Assembly: GCA_964433755.1 (NCBI GenBank)
Contig: CAYSSR010000008.1
Coordinates: forward strand, 1 to 64,000
DNA from: JAUVXJ01 sp964433755
GTDB lineage: Bacteria > Chloroflexota > Anaerolineae > UBA7937 > B3-Chlor
DNA: 64,000 nt
Reading direction: 5' to 3'
The notes under the pieces: generated by a model
The model's input: only the letters and a program-made list of their open reading frames with translations
Databases searched by the model: none
What the model was told of the DNA's origin: nothing
Position numbers and translations under genes: made by a program
In this document: piece after piece, positions 41,965 through 49,264 of the stretch
Numbering within the stretch: the stretch's first letter is position 1
How the letters are laid out: each line of letters starts with the position of its first letter

Positions 41965-42711
41965 CTATGGGTGCGGGCCGGCAGCCTCACCTCTTGGATT
42001 GCCAAGGTCGGTCTGCCCTCCTGCGAACAGCTTGAGACACGCATCGACAGCGGCAGAGTCAAACAGAACGCCCTTGTTGAGGGAGATTTCTTCGAGGGCC
42101 TTCTCGATCCCTAGCGCCTGTCGGGAGGGCTGGTGCGAAGCCATGACCTCGACCACGTCCGCGACCGCCAGTATCCGTGCTTCCAGCAGGATGTCATCGC
42201 CACAGAGGCCCTGCGGGTATCCCGAGCTGTCCATCCTTTCGTGATGCTGTAGTACGATCTCGGCCACGGGCCAAGGGAAGTCGATGGTCTTCAGGATATC
42301 GTACCCTGTTTGCACGTGTGTCCTGGTCAGGAGCGTCTCGGTCTCGGTCAGCTTGGATGGCTTGGTGAGGATCTCAGCAGGAACGGCGATGGTGCCGAGG
42401 TCATGAAGGCGCGCAGCAGCCCGGAGGCCGTCTATTCGGGCGTCTGGCAGGGACATCTCCCTAGCTATGGCGCACGCCAGAGTGGTGACGCGGGCGTGGT
42501 GACCAGCAAGATTGGGGTTTCGGCACTCGGCCATGGCAGCGAGGGCGGAAACGGCTCCGTGCAGGGTGCGCTCCATGGTCTCGACTTTCGCGAAGAGGGT
42601 CTCCTGCGCCAGCGTGTGTTTAGCTTCGGCTTCCAGGAGTCCATCCAGGCGTCGGCGCAACTCTGCGAGTTCCTCGAGAAGCTCCTCTTTCGTCTTTCGC
42701 TCGTCAGCCAT
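41965..42711 (-). CDS. Short HD-GYP protein, truncated paralogue of the preceding sensor
   Basis: A 248-aa protein. Its first ~30 residues (MADERKTKEELLEELAELRR) match the N-terminus of the 1099-aa sensor, and residues ~45-248 match that protein's HD-GYP domain and tail. The PAS and GAF domains are missing. Motifs: LHDLGTIAVP, where the usual Lys after HDxG is Thr (residue 107), and HHERMDSSGYPQGL with GYP intact. It may still bind metal, but activity could be altered. ATG 42711 follows GGTGGTGGGG; the longer frame to 43176 covers duplicated non-coding DNA and is rejected. Confidence 0.82.
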   Translation of the reverse strand: MADERKTKEELLEELAELRRRLDGLLEAEAKHTLAQETLFAKVETMERTLHGAVSALAAMAECRNPNLAGHHARVTTLACAIAREMSLPDARIDGLRAAARLHDLGTIAVPAEILTKPSKLTETETLLTRTHVQTGYDILKTIDFPWPVAEIVLQHHERMDSSGYPQGLCGDDILLEARILAVADVVEVMASHQPSRQALGIEKALEEISLNKGVLFDSAAVDACLKLFAGGQTDLGNPRGEAAGPHP

Positions 42712-43138
42712 CAACCCCACCACCGGCAACAACGGGCAGGCACACATCTTGACACGAGCCTGCGCTCTGAGATCATTGTACTCCTCAAGCTGCGATGCAA
42801 CAAGCTGCGGCGTAGGGAAGGGTACTTCGCTGGAACATGAGGTCAGCCTGTTTTGCACATCGAGAGGAAGGGGGTAGTCTGGCGGCGTGCGTGACAGATG
42901 GAGAGGGTTGGTTCCTTGTCCAGATGCCGTCGGATGCGGAAAGGCTTGCGCGAGGAGCCGGGTGACCAGGGGCGCCACAGACCTGGGGAGACCGGTGTGC
43001 TGCCGGCCAGGGGACGGCACAACGGGCGTGAGCGCAACTAGTCTGTGCCAGCCCCGGTCTTGAATCACCTTTCGTGCCAAACAGGCAGCGCGCCGGCGCG
43101 AGTGGCGAGTCCTCCAAAGGGACTTGCACTGAGCCCTG
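42712..43138. other. 427-base spacer carrying the second copy of the duplicated upstream region
   Basis: Contains the 42891-42960 copy of the repeat. A weak minus-strand promoter-like pair (TTGTTG, 17 bp, TACAAT at 42780-42775) lies about 65 bases before the short HD-GYP gene. No coding gene was recognised. Confidence 0.5.
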
Positions 43139-44050
43139 ATGTATGGTGTAATAGCCGGGAGGACCGCCAACACCACACGGCTCTTGTACCACAGTCCGAG
43201 AAGGGTCAGACCCGTGCTCAGAGAGTTGCTGTCGCGCGTCTGGAGCGACCAAACACTGGTCGTTGCTGCTTGCTTTCCTCTCTCGCTGGTGTGCTCCGTC
43301 GCACTGCCAGTGGCGCTATGGGCATTGTCGGCGGCGATACCCTTGCGTCATTCGGCCGGTGCCGCCTCTGACTATGGAGCTGTCGACGTAATCCTGTCCT
43401 ATCTCTTTCTGCTGTCGATGTCTCCCGCTGTGGCCACATACCTGGCAGAGTGCGGAATGGCAGGAGTACAGTGCAGTCTCAAGTGGACCACTCTCGACCT
43501 GGCTTGGGGTTTCTCTCTCGGAATCCAAGTGCTGCTGTGGTACATCGTGACCTGCGCGTTGGTGCTCTTCATCCGTAACGTCTTGCGCTTGCCACGACAG
43601 GTGGCAGAGGCACAGTCGTCTACACGGGGGCCTAGGATCGTCGAAGTGCCGTTGTCGGAAGTCTGTGTCGCTAGCCTCCCGTTGTCGCTGATGCATTCGG
43701 TGGTGGCACCTATCGGCCTAGGAGTGACGCTTCTGGCTAGTTCGGCTGTGCATGGACAGGCTGGCAGTGAGTTCGTGTTTCCTGTGGAACCTGACCAACT
43801 CACCCTGCTATGCCTGTTGCTTGTCTTCATGTGGCCTGGGTGCTTGGCTTTTGCGCTGTCGACATCGCTTGTTGGCCTGGAACCGTCCACTGGAACAGAT
43901 GTATTGGAAGCGGCTTTCTGCCTGTCGGCCGCTATCCAGGTCGTCGTTTGGTATCTGCTCACGTGTGTTGCCATGCGGTGCCTTGCGGGGTGGCTTCGCC
44001 ACATTGGTGGGAGCCGGCACTCCGGGGCAGGTTCGGCCGTTGGTGATTGA
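43139..44050 (+). CDS. Orphan membrane protein with an internal duplication
   Basis: A 303-aa multi-pass protein of unknown family. Its two halves resemble each other: CFPLSLVCSVALPVALW / LPLSLMHSVVAPIGLGV near the start of each, and SLGIQVLLWYIVTCALVLFI / SAAIQVVVWYLLTCVAMRCL near the end. The fold is therefore two copies of a three-helix or so unit, a Yip1-like arrangement. The start at 43139 is uncertain, because the ribosome site (AAAGGGAC) is distant and the first ~35 residues are basic and not hydrophobic. The gene that follows, 78 bases away, encodes another orphan membrane protein. Confidence 0.5.
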   Translation: MYGVIAGRTANTTRLLYHSPRRVRPVLRELLSRVWSDQTLVVAACFPLSLVCSVALPVALWALSAAIPLRHSAGAASDYGAVDVILSYLFLLSMSPAVATYLAECGMAGVQCSLKWTTLDLAWGFSLGIQVLLWYIVTCALVLFIRNVLRLPRQVAEAQSSTRGPRIVEVPLSEVCVASLPLSLMHSVVAPIGLGVTLLASSAVHGQAGSEFVFPVEPDQLTLLCLLLVFMWPGCLAFALSTSLVGLEPSTGTDVLEAAFCLSAAIQVVVWYLLTCVAMRCLAGWLRHIGGSRHSGAGSAVGD

Positions 44051-44128
44051 GGGACTCATAACCGCCGTTCGGCTGGTCATCGGGGCTGGCTGGGTAGATG
44101 ACAGATTGCCGACCGGGGGACTCGCACA

Positions 44129-45523
44129 ATGTCGAGATTGTCGGTTGCGCTCGTATTGAAGGTAGCTGTCCTGGCAGTGGTCCGCTTTGCCTCTCTGTGG
44201 CTGGTCCTTTTGGTGGGCGGACTGCAAGCGTGGCGGCACCTGTCTAGCGTATGGCTCGGTCTGGCAGTCGTGGCTCTTCTGGAGACAGGTGTTGTCAGCT
44301 ACGTGGTCCTTCGCTCCCGGTGGGCTGGGCGGTCACTGTGCCTGGTCGTGTTCTTGATGCTGTTGCCGGAAGCATTCATCGCCAACCTGTTCCAACCGGG
44401 CGTGGTCGTAGCCGGGGTCTTCTCGCCCATCGTGGTACTGGCGCTGGGAAAGATGCGGGAGGAGACCGCTGACCAGATGCCCAACCCTCGTCTCTCCATG
44501 GGGGCGAGACAGTGGATCTGGAAGGTAGCTGCGCTCGTGGGAGCCTACGTAGTGGTGCATTGCGTCTTCGGGTGTTGGGTTGGCCTGGTGAATCCTGCCC
44601 TGCGTACGTATCACGCTGGCTGTGCTGAAGGGTCCTTCTTGTCCCAGGTGCTGACCTCGGCACAGGTTGGATTGGGCTCAGCACCTTTCGAGGCCACTTA
44701 CTGGATGAGCTGGGTATGGTTGGTCTTCTGTCAGGTAGTCTGCGCTGGCTTGTACGTTCTTTGGGCACTACCCGTGATTCGTATGATAAAAGGTCGCTCC
44801 TGGGAAGTACCGTTGGCCGTGGGGCTGTTGTATGCCGTCCCCGGCAACATGAGTTTGCTGCTGCCGAATCCGTTCGTGCTGAATACGATGAGGATCCCAC
44901 TGCTGTGGCAAGAGGTGGTGGCTGGCCTTGTCTGGGGCGGGCTGGTGGGCTGGCTGGTCCAACGCCAGCACCTGTCTGTGCATGACCTGTTCCAGTGGCG
45001 TGAGGCAGGCGAGCCCCAACGATACGTGCACTTTCTGGATGTGCGGGGAAGCCTGAGGCGGGGGTGGGCCAGGTTGAGGTTCGAGGGCTGTCACGTGGTT
45101 CTGGGCACGTTCGGATGTGCGCTCGTGGTGCTCGTGATGCCCTGTTGCCTGTTCGTTGGGGTGTTCTTTGGCACTCTGGTCTGCTTCCCATCGACTGAGA
45201 CCCGGGTCAGGCAGTATCTTCATGCCGTAGCCAATGGCAATCCGGAGGCTGCGGCCTCCCTGGCGACCGAGTCTACCTGGTGCTCCGAGACTATCGTAGA
45301 GGATGCTCGTCGAGATGTTGAACGGCTCGGGGGCGCCGAGCTGCGCAGCGTGGCAATCGAGGTGCGTTACGGAACCGGCAGCGACGAAACCACACAATTT
45401 GGAACCGTGGAATTCGAGTATCGACGAGCCGGTGAGGAGACGTGGCGAAGAGGCAAGATCCGTCTCATGACCGATCATCCCACCTTGGGCTTCTGCTACA
45501 TCTGTACCAGGCTGTCCGACTGA
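44129..45523 (+). CDS. Orphan membrane protein with a C-terminal DUF4878/NTF2-like domain
   Basis: A 464-aa protein with about ten hydrophobic segments in the first ~360 residues. A soluble tail (about 365-460: TETRVRQYLHAVANGNPEAAASLATES ... FGTVEFEYRRAGEETWRRGKIRL) has the pattern of small NTF2-like/DUF4878 lipid- or ligand-pocket domains on the outer face. The membrane part has a Cys-rich segment (MPCCLFVGVFFGTLVCFPS) before the tail. ATG 44129 is the first start after the upstream gene. No family was recognised for the membrane part. The gene ends 51 bases before the convergent PhaR-like gene. Confidence 0.5.
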   Translation: MSRLSVALVLKVAVLAVVRFASLWLVLLVGGLQAWRHLSSVWLGLAVVALLETGVVSYVVLRSRWAGRSLCLVVFLMLLPEAFIANLFQPGVVVAGVFSPIVVLALGKMREETADQMPNPRLSMGARQWIWKVAALVGAYVVVHCVFGCWVGLVNPALRTYHAGCAEGSFLSQVLTSAQVGLGSAPFEATYWMSWVWLVFCQVVCAGLYVLWALPVIRMIKGRSWEVPLAVGLLYAVPGNMSLLLPNPFVLNTMRIPLLWQEVVAGLVWGGLVGWLVQRQHLSVHDLFQWREAGEPQRYVHFLDVRGSLRRGWARLRFEGCHVVLGTFGCALVVLVMPCCLFVGVFFGTLVCFPSTETRVRQYLHAVANGNPEAAASLATESTWCSETIVEDARRDVERLGGAELRSVAIEVRYGTGSDETTQFGTVEFEYRRAGEETWRRGKIRLMTDHPTLGFCYICTRLSD

Positions 45524-45574
45524 TTCCACCCTGCGCGGAGAACAGGGCATGCTTGTTGGGTTCGGAACGGGCCG

Positions 45575-46123
45575 CTAGCTGGAGAGCAAGGAGTCCAGCT
45601 TGCCCTCGATCTCCGCAAGACGCTGGTTCAGGGCCTCGACATCCTGTCGGGCGGGCACTCCCAGTCGCTCCAGAGAGTCCTCGATCTCCTGGAGGATCCT
45701 TTCCTCACGGTCAGCCTGCCTCTCGCGGGCCCTGGCTACCATTTCCTCGCGCAACTCCTGGGCCTCCGCCAGGCTGATCTCGCCTCTGTCGGCCAGGGTG
45801 TCGATCCTCTGGTCCAGGTCGTCTTCGAGGGTCTTGAGGGCCTCTAGTGAACTATCAAGCGACCCCCGCAGGTGTTCCAGTCCCCCGGCGCCCCTGCGGA
45901 CCAGCGCCGTGAGGAGTGTGCGGGGAAGCAGGCTGCCCTTTCGCTCCTGCTCACGCAGGATCTGGGAGAGGACCAGGCCGGTGATGTCGTCTCCGCTCTG
46001 GTTGTCCAGAACGTGTACGTCCTCCCCGGCCCTCACCAGAGAGGCGATACTAGAGAGCGAAACGTACCGCTTCTTCTCGGTGTCGTAGAACTTGCGGTTG
46101 GCGTATTTCTTGATTTGGCGCAC
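45575..46123 (-). CDS. Polyhydroxyalkanoate synthesis regulator (PHB_acc_N domain)
   Basis: A 182-aa protein. Residues 3-55 (IKKYANRKFYDTEKKRYVSL, then LVRAGEDVHVLDNQSGDDIT) are the DNA-binding domain of PhaR-type repressors, which bind both DNA and PHA polymer. The rest (about 85-180) is a charged coiled coil that may bind granules or the phasin. It lies 63 bases downstream of the phasin gene in the same direction, and a palindrome at the phasin promoter is a candidate target. Its presence implies PHA or a related granule, but no PHA synthase is in this window. Confidence 0.85.
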   Translation of the reverse strand: MRQIKKYANRKFYDTEKKRYVSLSSIASLVRAGEDVHVLDNQSGDDITGLVLSQILREQERKGSLLPRTLLTALVRRGAGGLEHLRGSLDSSLEALKTLEDDLDQRIDTLADRGEISLAEAQELREEMVARARERQADREERILQEIEDSLERLGVPARQDVEALNQRLAEIEGKLDSLLSS

Positions 46124-46186
46124 AGCAGTCCCTTCTGCCGGGCGTGGGCGCGACGAGATCGAGCAGAGCCCTTGCGCTCTAGCCTC

Positions 46187-46540
46187 CTAGCTCTTGACCA
46201 GCTTGTCCAGCTTCTGGTTGAGCTGATCCAGCTTCTTCTCCACGGCCTTGAGGTCTTCCTTGGTGGGAACGTTCATCTTCTCCAAGGCGGACTCGACGCG
46301 AGAATCGAACTGGGCTTGCACTCGCTCTCTACGCTTGATCGTCATGTCGTCGAGGAGCTTGCGGCCCTCCTCACGAGCGATCTCGCCCCTCTCCACCAGC
46401 TTGTTGATCAGGTCCTCCGCCTCATCCTGAGCGATGGCGACGGCCCCGATGCTGGCCAGAACCACCTTGCGCAGGGAATCGAGCAGGGGACTGACCTTCT
46501 TCTCTCCACTCTCTACGGTCTCTTCTGCTTTCCTTGCCAT
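46187..46540 (-). CDS. Phasin-family granule-associated protein
   Basis: A 117-aa helical protein. LLDSLRKVVLASIGAVAIAQDEAEDLINKLVERGEIAREEGRKL matches the poly(hydroxyalkanoate) granule-associated family, with an amphipathic helix followed by a C-terminal coiled coil (EDLKAVEKKLDQLNQKLDKLVKS). It would coat storage granules. AGGAGG lies before the ATG at 46540, and a good promoter with an adjacent inverted repeat lies upstream. It probably forms an operon with the PhaR-like gene. Confidence 0.85.
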   Translation of the reverse strand: MARKAEETVESGEKKVSPLLDSLRKVVLASIGAVAIAQDEAEDLINKLVERGEIAREEGRKLLDDMTIKRRERVQAQFDSRVESALEKMNVPTKEDLKAVEKKLDQLNQKLDKLVKS

Positions 46541-46573
46541 CTCTGTAACCTCCTGGCGACGCTAGATGGTGTT

Positions 46574-46590
46574 GTGACGCACTGCGTCAC
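46574..46590. promoter_or_regulatory. Inverted repeat at the phasin promoter
   Basis: GTGACGC (46574-46580) and GCGTCAC (46584-46590) are perfect 7-bp arms with a 3-base spacer, just downstream of the -10 and over the expected start. It is a candidate operator for the PhaR-like regulator. Confidence 0.6.
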
Positions 46591-46595
46591 AGTCT

Positions 46596-46624
46596 AGTAT
46601 ACACCAGTTTGGGAACCGCGTCAA
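46596..46624 (-). promoter_or_regulatory. Promoter of the phasin-PhaR operon
   Basis: On the minus strand: -35 TTGACG (46624-46619), 17-bp spacer, -10 TATACT (46601-46596). Confidence 0.78.
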
Positions 46625-46738
46625 GTGTGCAGTTGGCGGGCTGCGAGGGGCTGGGGCACGGCCCTATGGCGGTCGCCGCCCGTCCAGGAACGGCTGTGGT
46701 AGGCCAGACAAGGCATGTCCAAGCGCAACAGACCCGGC

Positions 46739-46767
46739 TTGACAAGCAGGCGGATTTGGGGGATAAT
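46739..46767 (+). promoter_or_regulatory. Promoter of the short leader-like transcript
   Basis: -35 TTGACA (46739-46744), 17-bp spacer, -10 GATAAT (46762-46767). Transcription would begin near 46774, about 100 bases before the short ORF. Confidence 0.72.
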
Positions 46768-46856
46768 GAGGCCGTGTCTGAAAGCCGGGGCTTCCAGGTG
46801 GAGTTCGGTGGAGCGGCGAAGCACGTTTTCGATCATTGATTTGCCATTTTACGGAC

Positions 46857-46930
46857 AAGGAGGTGGTGCCAATGGACGATAGTAGAAGTAGTAGCACCCT
46901 GGCTCACCTCCGTGGTCTGAGCTAGGGTGC
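46857..46930 (+). other. Alternative RNA hairpins around the short ORF
   Basis: Hairpin 1: 13-bp arms 46894-46906 and 46918-46930 (GCACCCTGGCTCA with TGAGCTAGGGTGC, one G-U pair), loop of 11 bases. Hairpin 2, exclusive with 1: the ribosome-site bases GGAGGT (46859-46864) pair with ACCTCC (46906-46911), and GGTGC (46865-46869) with GCACC (46894-46898). Hairpin 2 would hide the ribosome site; hairpin 1 would free it. Confidence 0.5.
46872..46925 (+). CDS. Possible 17-aa serine-rich leader peptide
   Basis: Reads MDDSRSSSTLAHLRGLS. An excellent ribosome site AAGGAGGT (46857-46864) lies seven bases before the ATG. Four of the five Ser codons fall at positions 4-8 (AGT, AGT, AGT, AGC). The 3' half of the ORF folds with the bases after its stop, and a terminator-like hairpin follows. 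The promoter, ribosome site, tiny ORF and terminator together suggest an attenuator leader or a small expressed peptide. The gene it would control is unclear, because the next gene has its own promoter. Confidence 0.5.
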   Translation: MDDSRSSSTLAHLRGLS

Positions 46931-46933
46931 CAA

Positions 46934-46968
46934 GCAAGGGGCCCCTTTCGAGGGGCTCTTTGCTTTCT
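46934..46968 (+). terminator. Terminator-like hairpin after the short ORF
   Basis: Arms GCAAGGGGCCCC (46934-46945) and GGGGCTCTTTGC (46952-46963) pair with two G-U wobbles around TTTCGA, followed by a short TTTCT tract. Confidence 0.65.
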
Positions 46969-47109
46969 GGTGGTTTCTCAGGTGGCCCGGTCCTGTGCCT
47001 CGCCGTTGGATCCCGTTGGTGTCCTCCCCAGCGGCAAGCCCCGCCGTAGCCCAGGATGAGCAGGGACCCTTGCCCCGACCGGTTTGTGTACGTTCCTTCC
47101 CACTCATGT

Positions 47110-47138
47110 TTGACAGGCAGCTAGCCCATCATTATACT
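47110..47138 (+). promoter_or_regulatory. Promoter of the radical SAM gene
   Basis: -35 TTGACA (47110-47115), 17-bp spacer, -10 TATACT (47133-47138), about 37 bases before the ATG. Confidence 0.82.
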
Positions 47139-47175
47139 ACTGAGCAGAAGCGGTAGCTTAAGAGAGGCAAGATCG

Positions 47176-48051
47176 ATGCGCTACTACGGAACCGTGGTGC
47201 GGCCGCCCAGCGAGGCGGGAAGCTACATCCTTCAGGTCACCTACGGCTGTTCCCACAACAAGTGTATCTTCTGCTGCACCTTCCTGGACAAGCCCTTCCA
47301 GGTCCGGCCCGCCGCCGAGGTGATGGAGGATATCAAGATGGCCGGAGTGTACATGCCCAACACCCGGCGTGTGTTCCTGGCCGATGGCAATGCGCTGGTC
47401 CTCAGCAACAGGCGGCTGATCCCCATCCTCGATGCGCTCTCAGAGACGTTTCCTCATCTGGAGCGAGTAGGCATCTACGGCAACGCCCGCGATATCCTAC
47501 GCAAGTCCGATGAGGAGTTGAAGGAGCTGCTGGAGAGGAAGCTCTCCATCATCTACCTGGGTATGGAGAGCGGCAACGAGGAGGTGCTCAGACGAGCCAG
47601 GAAGGGGGTCACGGCCCAGGAGAACATCGAAGCCGTGCGCAAAGCCCAGGCGGCGGGGCTGAGTGTCTCCGTCATCGCCATCCTGGGGCTGGGCGGAGTG
47701 GAGATGTGGAAGGAGCACGCGGTGGACACAGGGCGGGGCGTGAGCGCCATGGACCCTGCCTACTTCTCTTTGCTCACACTGATGGTGGTGCCGGGCACGG
47801 AGCTGCACCGTCTGGTCTCCGCTGGAGAGTTCGTCGTGCCCGAACCCATGGAGATGCTGAGAGAGGTGCGAGTCACCATCGAGCACATCGAGGGTGTGTC
47901 CCATTGTGTGTTCAGGACCAACCACGCCTCCAACTACCTGCCGTTAGCGGGGACTCTGCCAGGCGACAAAGAGAGACTCTTGCAGACTATCGATCTCGCC
48001 CTGGCTGAGGGGGAGTCGATACTGAGGCCGGAGTACTTGCGCGCGTTGTGA
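47176..48051 (+). CDS. Radical SAM protein
   Basis: A 291-aa enzyme of the Elp3/MiaB-type radical SAM superfamily. The 4Fe-4S site is CSHNKCIFC (CxxxCxxC) at about residues 25-33. LADGNALVL, IIYLGMESGNEEVLRRARKG and VSVIAILGLGG are the SAM-barrel strands. No extra domain or extra cluster motif is seen, and the substrate is unknown. It has its own consensus promoter. The next gene is convergent across 277 bases in which no gene was recognised. The family is certain; the reaction is not. Confidence 0.88.
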   Translation: MRYYGTVVRPPSEAGSYILQVTYGCSHNKCIFCCTFLDKPFQVRPAAEVMEDIKMAGVYMPNTRRVFLADGNALVLSNRRLIPILDALSETFPHLERVGIYGNARDILRKSDEELKELLERKLSIIYLGMESGNEEVLRRARKGVTAQENIEAVRKAQAAGLSVSVIAILGLGGVEMWKEHAVDTGRGVSAMDPAYFSLLTLMVVPGTELHRLVSAGEFVVPEPMEMLREVRVTIEHIEGVSHCVFRTNHASNYLPLAGTLPGDKERLLQTIDLALAEGESILRPEYLRAL

Positions 48052-48328
48052 GGACTGGTTTCCACGGGAATAGCAGGCGGCCCCTGGCGTGGTGCGAGGG
48101 GCTGCTTTTCGTTGCATACGTGTCGCGCATTGCTTGCCAGGCGATGGCGCGGCATCTTGTACGCGTCGGTCCCGAATCCGCGCTCGGTAGCCGCACCACC
48201 TGTAGTGCGGCGCGCCCACCCCTACGGGCTCGATCAGGTCTGCCGCAAGGCCTAACACGGTGTGATTGCTCCACAGGGTAGCTGGGTAACGATTGGGGGA
48301 TGCCGCGAAGCCCTTCGTACAACTGAAG

Positions 48329-49264
48329 CTAGAAGTTCAGCTTCCCACAGCGAGAGCCGTTGCTGGCGATGGGCTCCCCGCTCTGCACGATCTGCGTGAT
48401 CTCGCAGTGGTTCTCGCAGTCCTGGCAGACGAAGGAACTGATCTGATAGTCGAAGTCAGCAAGCTGGAACCCTTTGAACTGGGTCTGCTCGGGAGGGTTC
48501 TCCAGGGCCAGGATGGCGGCACCGATGGCGCCCAGGCACTCGGCATAGGGAGGCACGATCACCTCGGCGCCCAGTTGTTGCTCCAGGGCGTACTTGAGGG
48601 CCACGTTCTTGCTGGTGGCTCCTTGAAAGGTGTAGGGGGGTGGGCTGACCCTGCGGTAGAGCATGGCCAGGTAGTTGCGTATCAGCCCGTTGCACACGCC
48701 CATGAGTACGTCTTCCAGCTTGTAGCCGGTGTTCAGCTTGTGAACGGCATCGGTGGTGGCGAAGACCGTACAGCGTGAGGCGATGTTGACTTCGTTCTCG
48801 CGCTGGAGAGCGAGCTTGCCCACGTCGCTGATAGGAATGTCCAGTCTACCGGCCAGCGAGTCCAGGAACGCCCCTGCCCCACCAGAGCAGATCCTGTTCA
48901 TCTCGAAGCCGGTGATGATGCCGTCTCTGAGGAAGATGACCTTGGAGTCCTCGCCACCGATCTCGAAGATGACGCTAACGTCTGGCACGAAGTGGAGGGT
49001 GCCGATGGCATGAGCCAGGATCTCAGTCTTGTGCACGTCGGCGCCGATGAGCACTTTGGAGAAGCCGGCGCCGCTTCCCGTTACGCCGACGCCGCCGATC
49101 TGGGCGCCGTTGGAGAGTTGCGCCTCGAAGTCCGCAAGGCCCTTCTTCACGGTCGGAATGACGCCGTGGTTTCGCATGTACAGCGTATCTACGACGTCCC
49201 TATCTTCGTCGATGAGGGCGAACTTGACCGATACACTCCCGACGTCAACTCCCAGGTAATGCAT
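48329..49264 (-). CDS. Acyl-CoA dehydratase activase-like ATPase (BcrA/BadF/HgdC family)
   Basis: A 311-aa ASKHA ATPase. Phosphate-binding motifs are YLGVDVGSVSVKFAL and FEIGGEDSKVI; CSGGAGAFLDS and SRCTVFATTD carry the Cys residues that in activases bridge a 4Fe-4S cluster between two subunits. An extra Cys-rich tail (VCQDCENHCEI ... GSRCGKLNF) marks the subgroup found with DUF2229 proteins. It is the last of three overlapping minus-strand genes. In related genomes these parts form one large protein; here they are separate. The role would be ATP-driven electron transfer to a 2-hydroxyacyl-CoA-dehydratase-like partner. Confidence 0.87.
   Translation of the reverse strand: MHYLGVDVGSVSVKFALIDEDRDVVDTLYMRNHGVIPTVKKGLADFEAQLSNGAQIGGVGVTGSGAGFSKVLIGADVHKTEILAHAIGTLHFVPDVSVIFEIGGEDSKVIFLRDGIITGFEMNRICSGGAGAFLDSLAGRLDIPISDVGKLALQRENEVNIASRCTVFATTDAVHKLNTGYKLEDVLMGVCNGLIRNYLAMLYRRVSPPPYTFQGATSKNVALKYALEQQLGAEVIVPPYAECLGAIGAAILALENPPEQTQFKGFQLADFDYQISSFVCQDCENHCEITQIVQSGEPIASNGSRCGKLNF

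Noticed and set aside
46857..46968. T-box riboswitch
   Set aside because: The leader has a ribosome site, an ORF and alternative stems, but no TGGnACCGCG-type T-box sequence or specifier stem.
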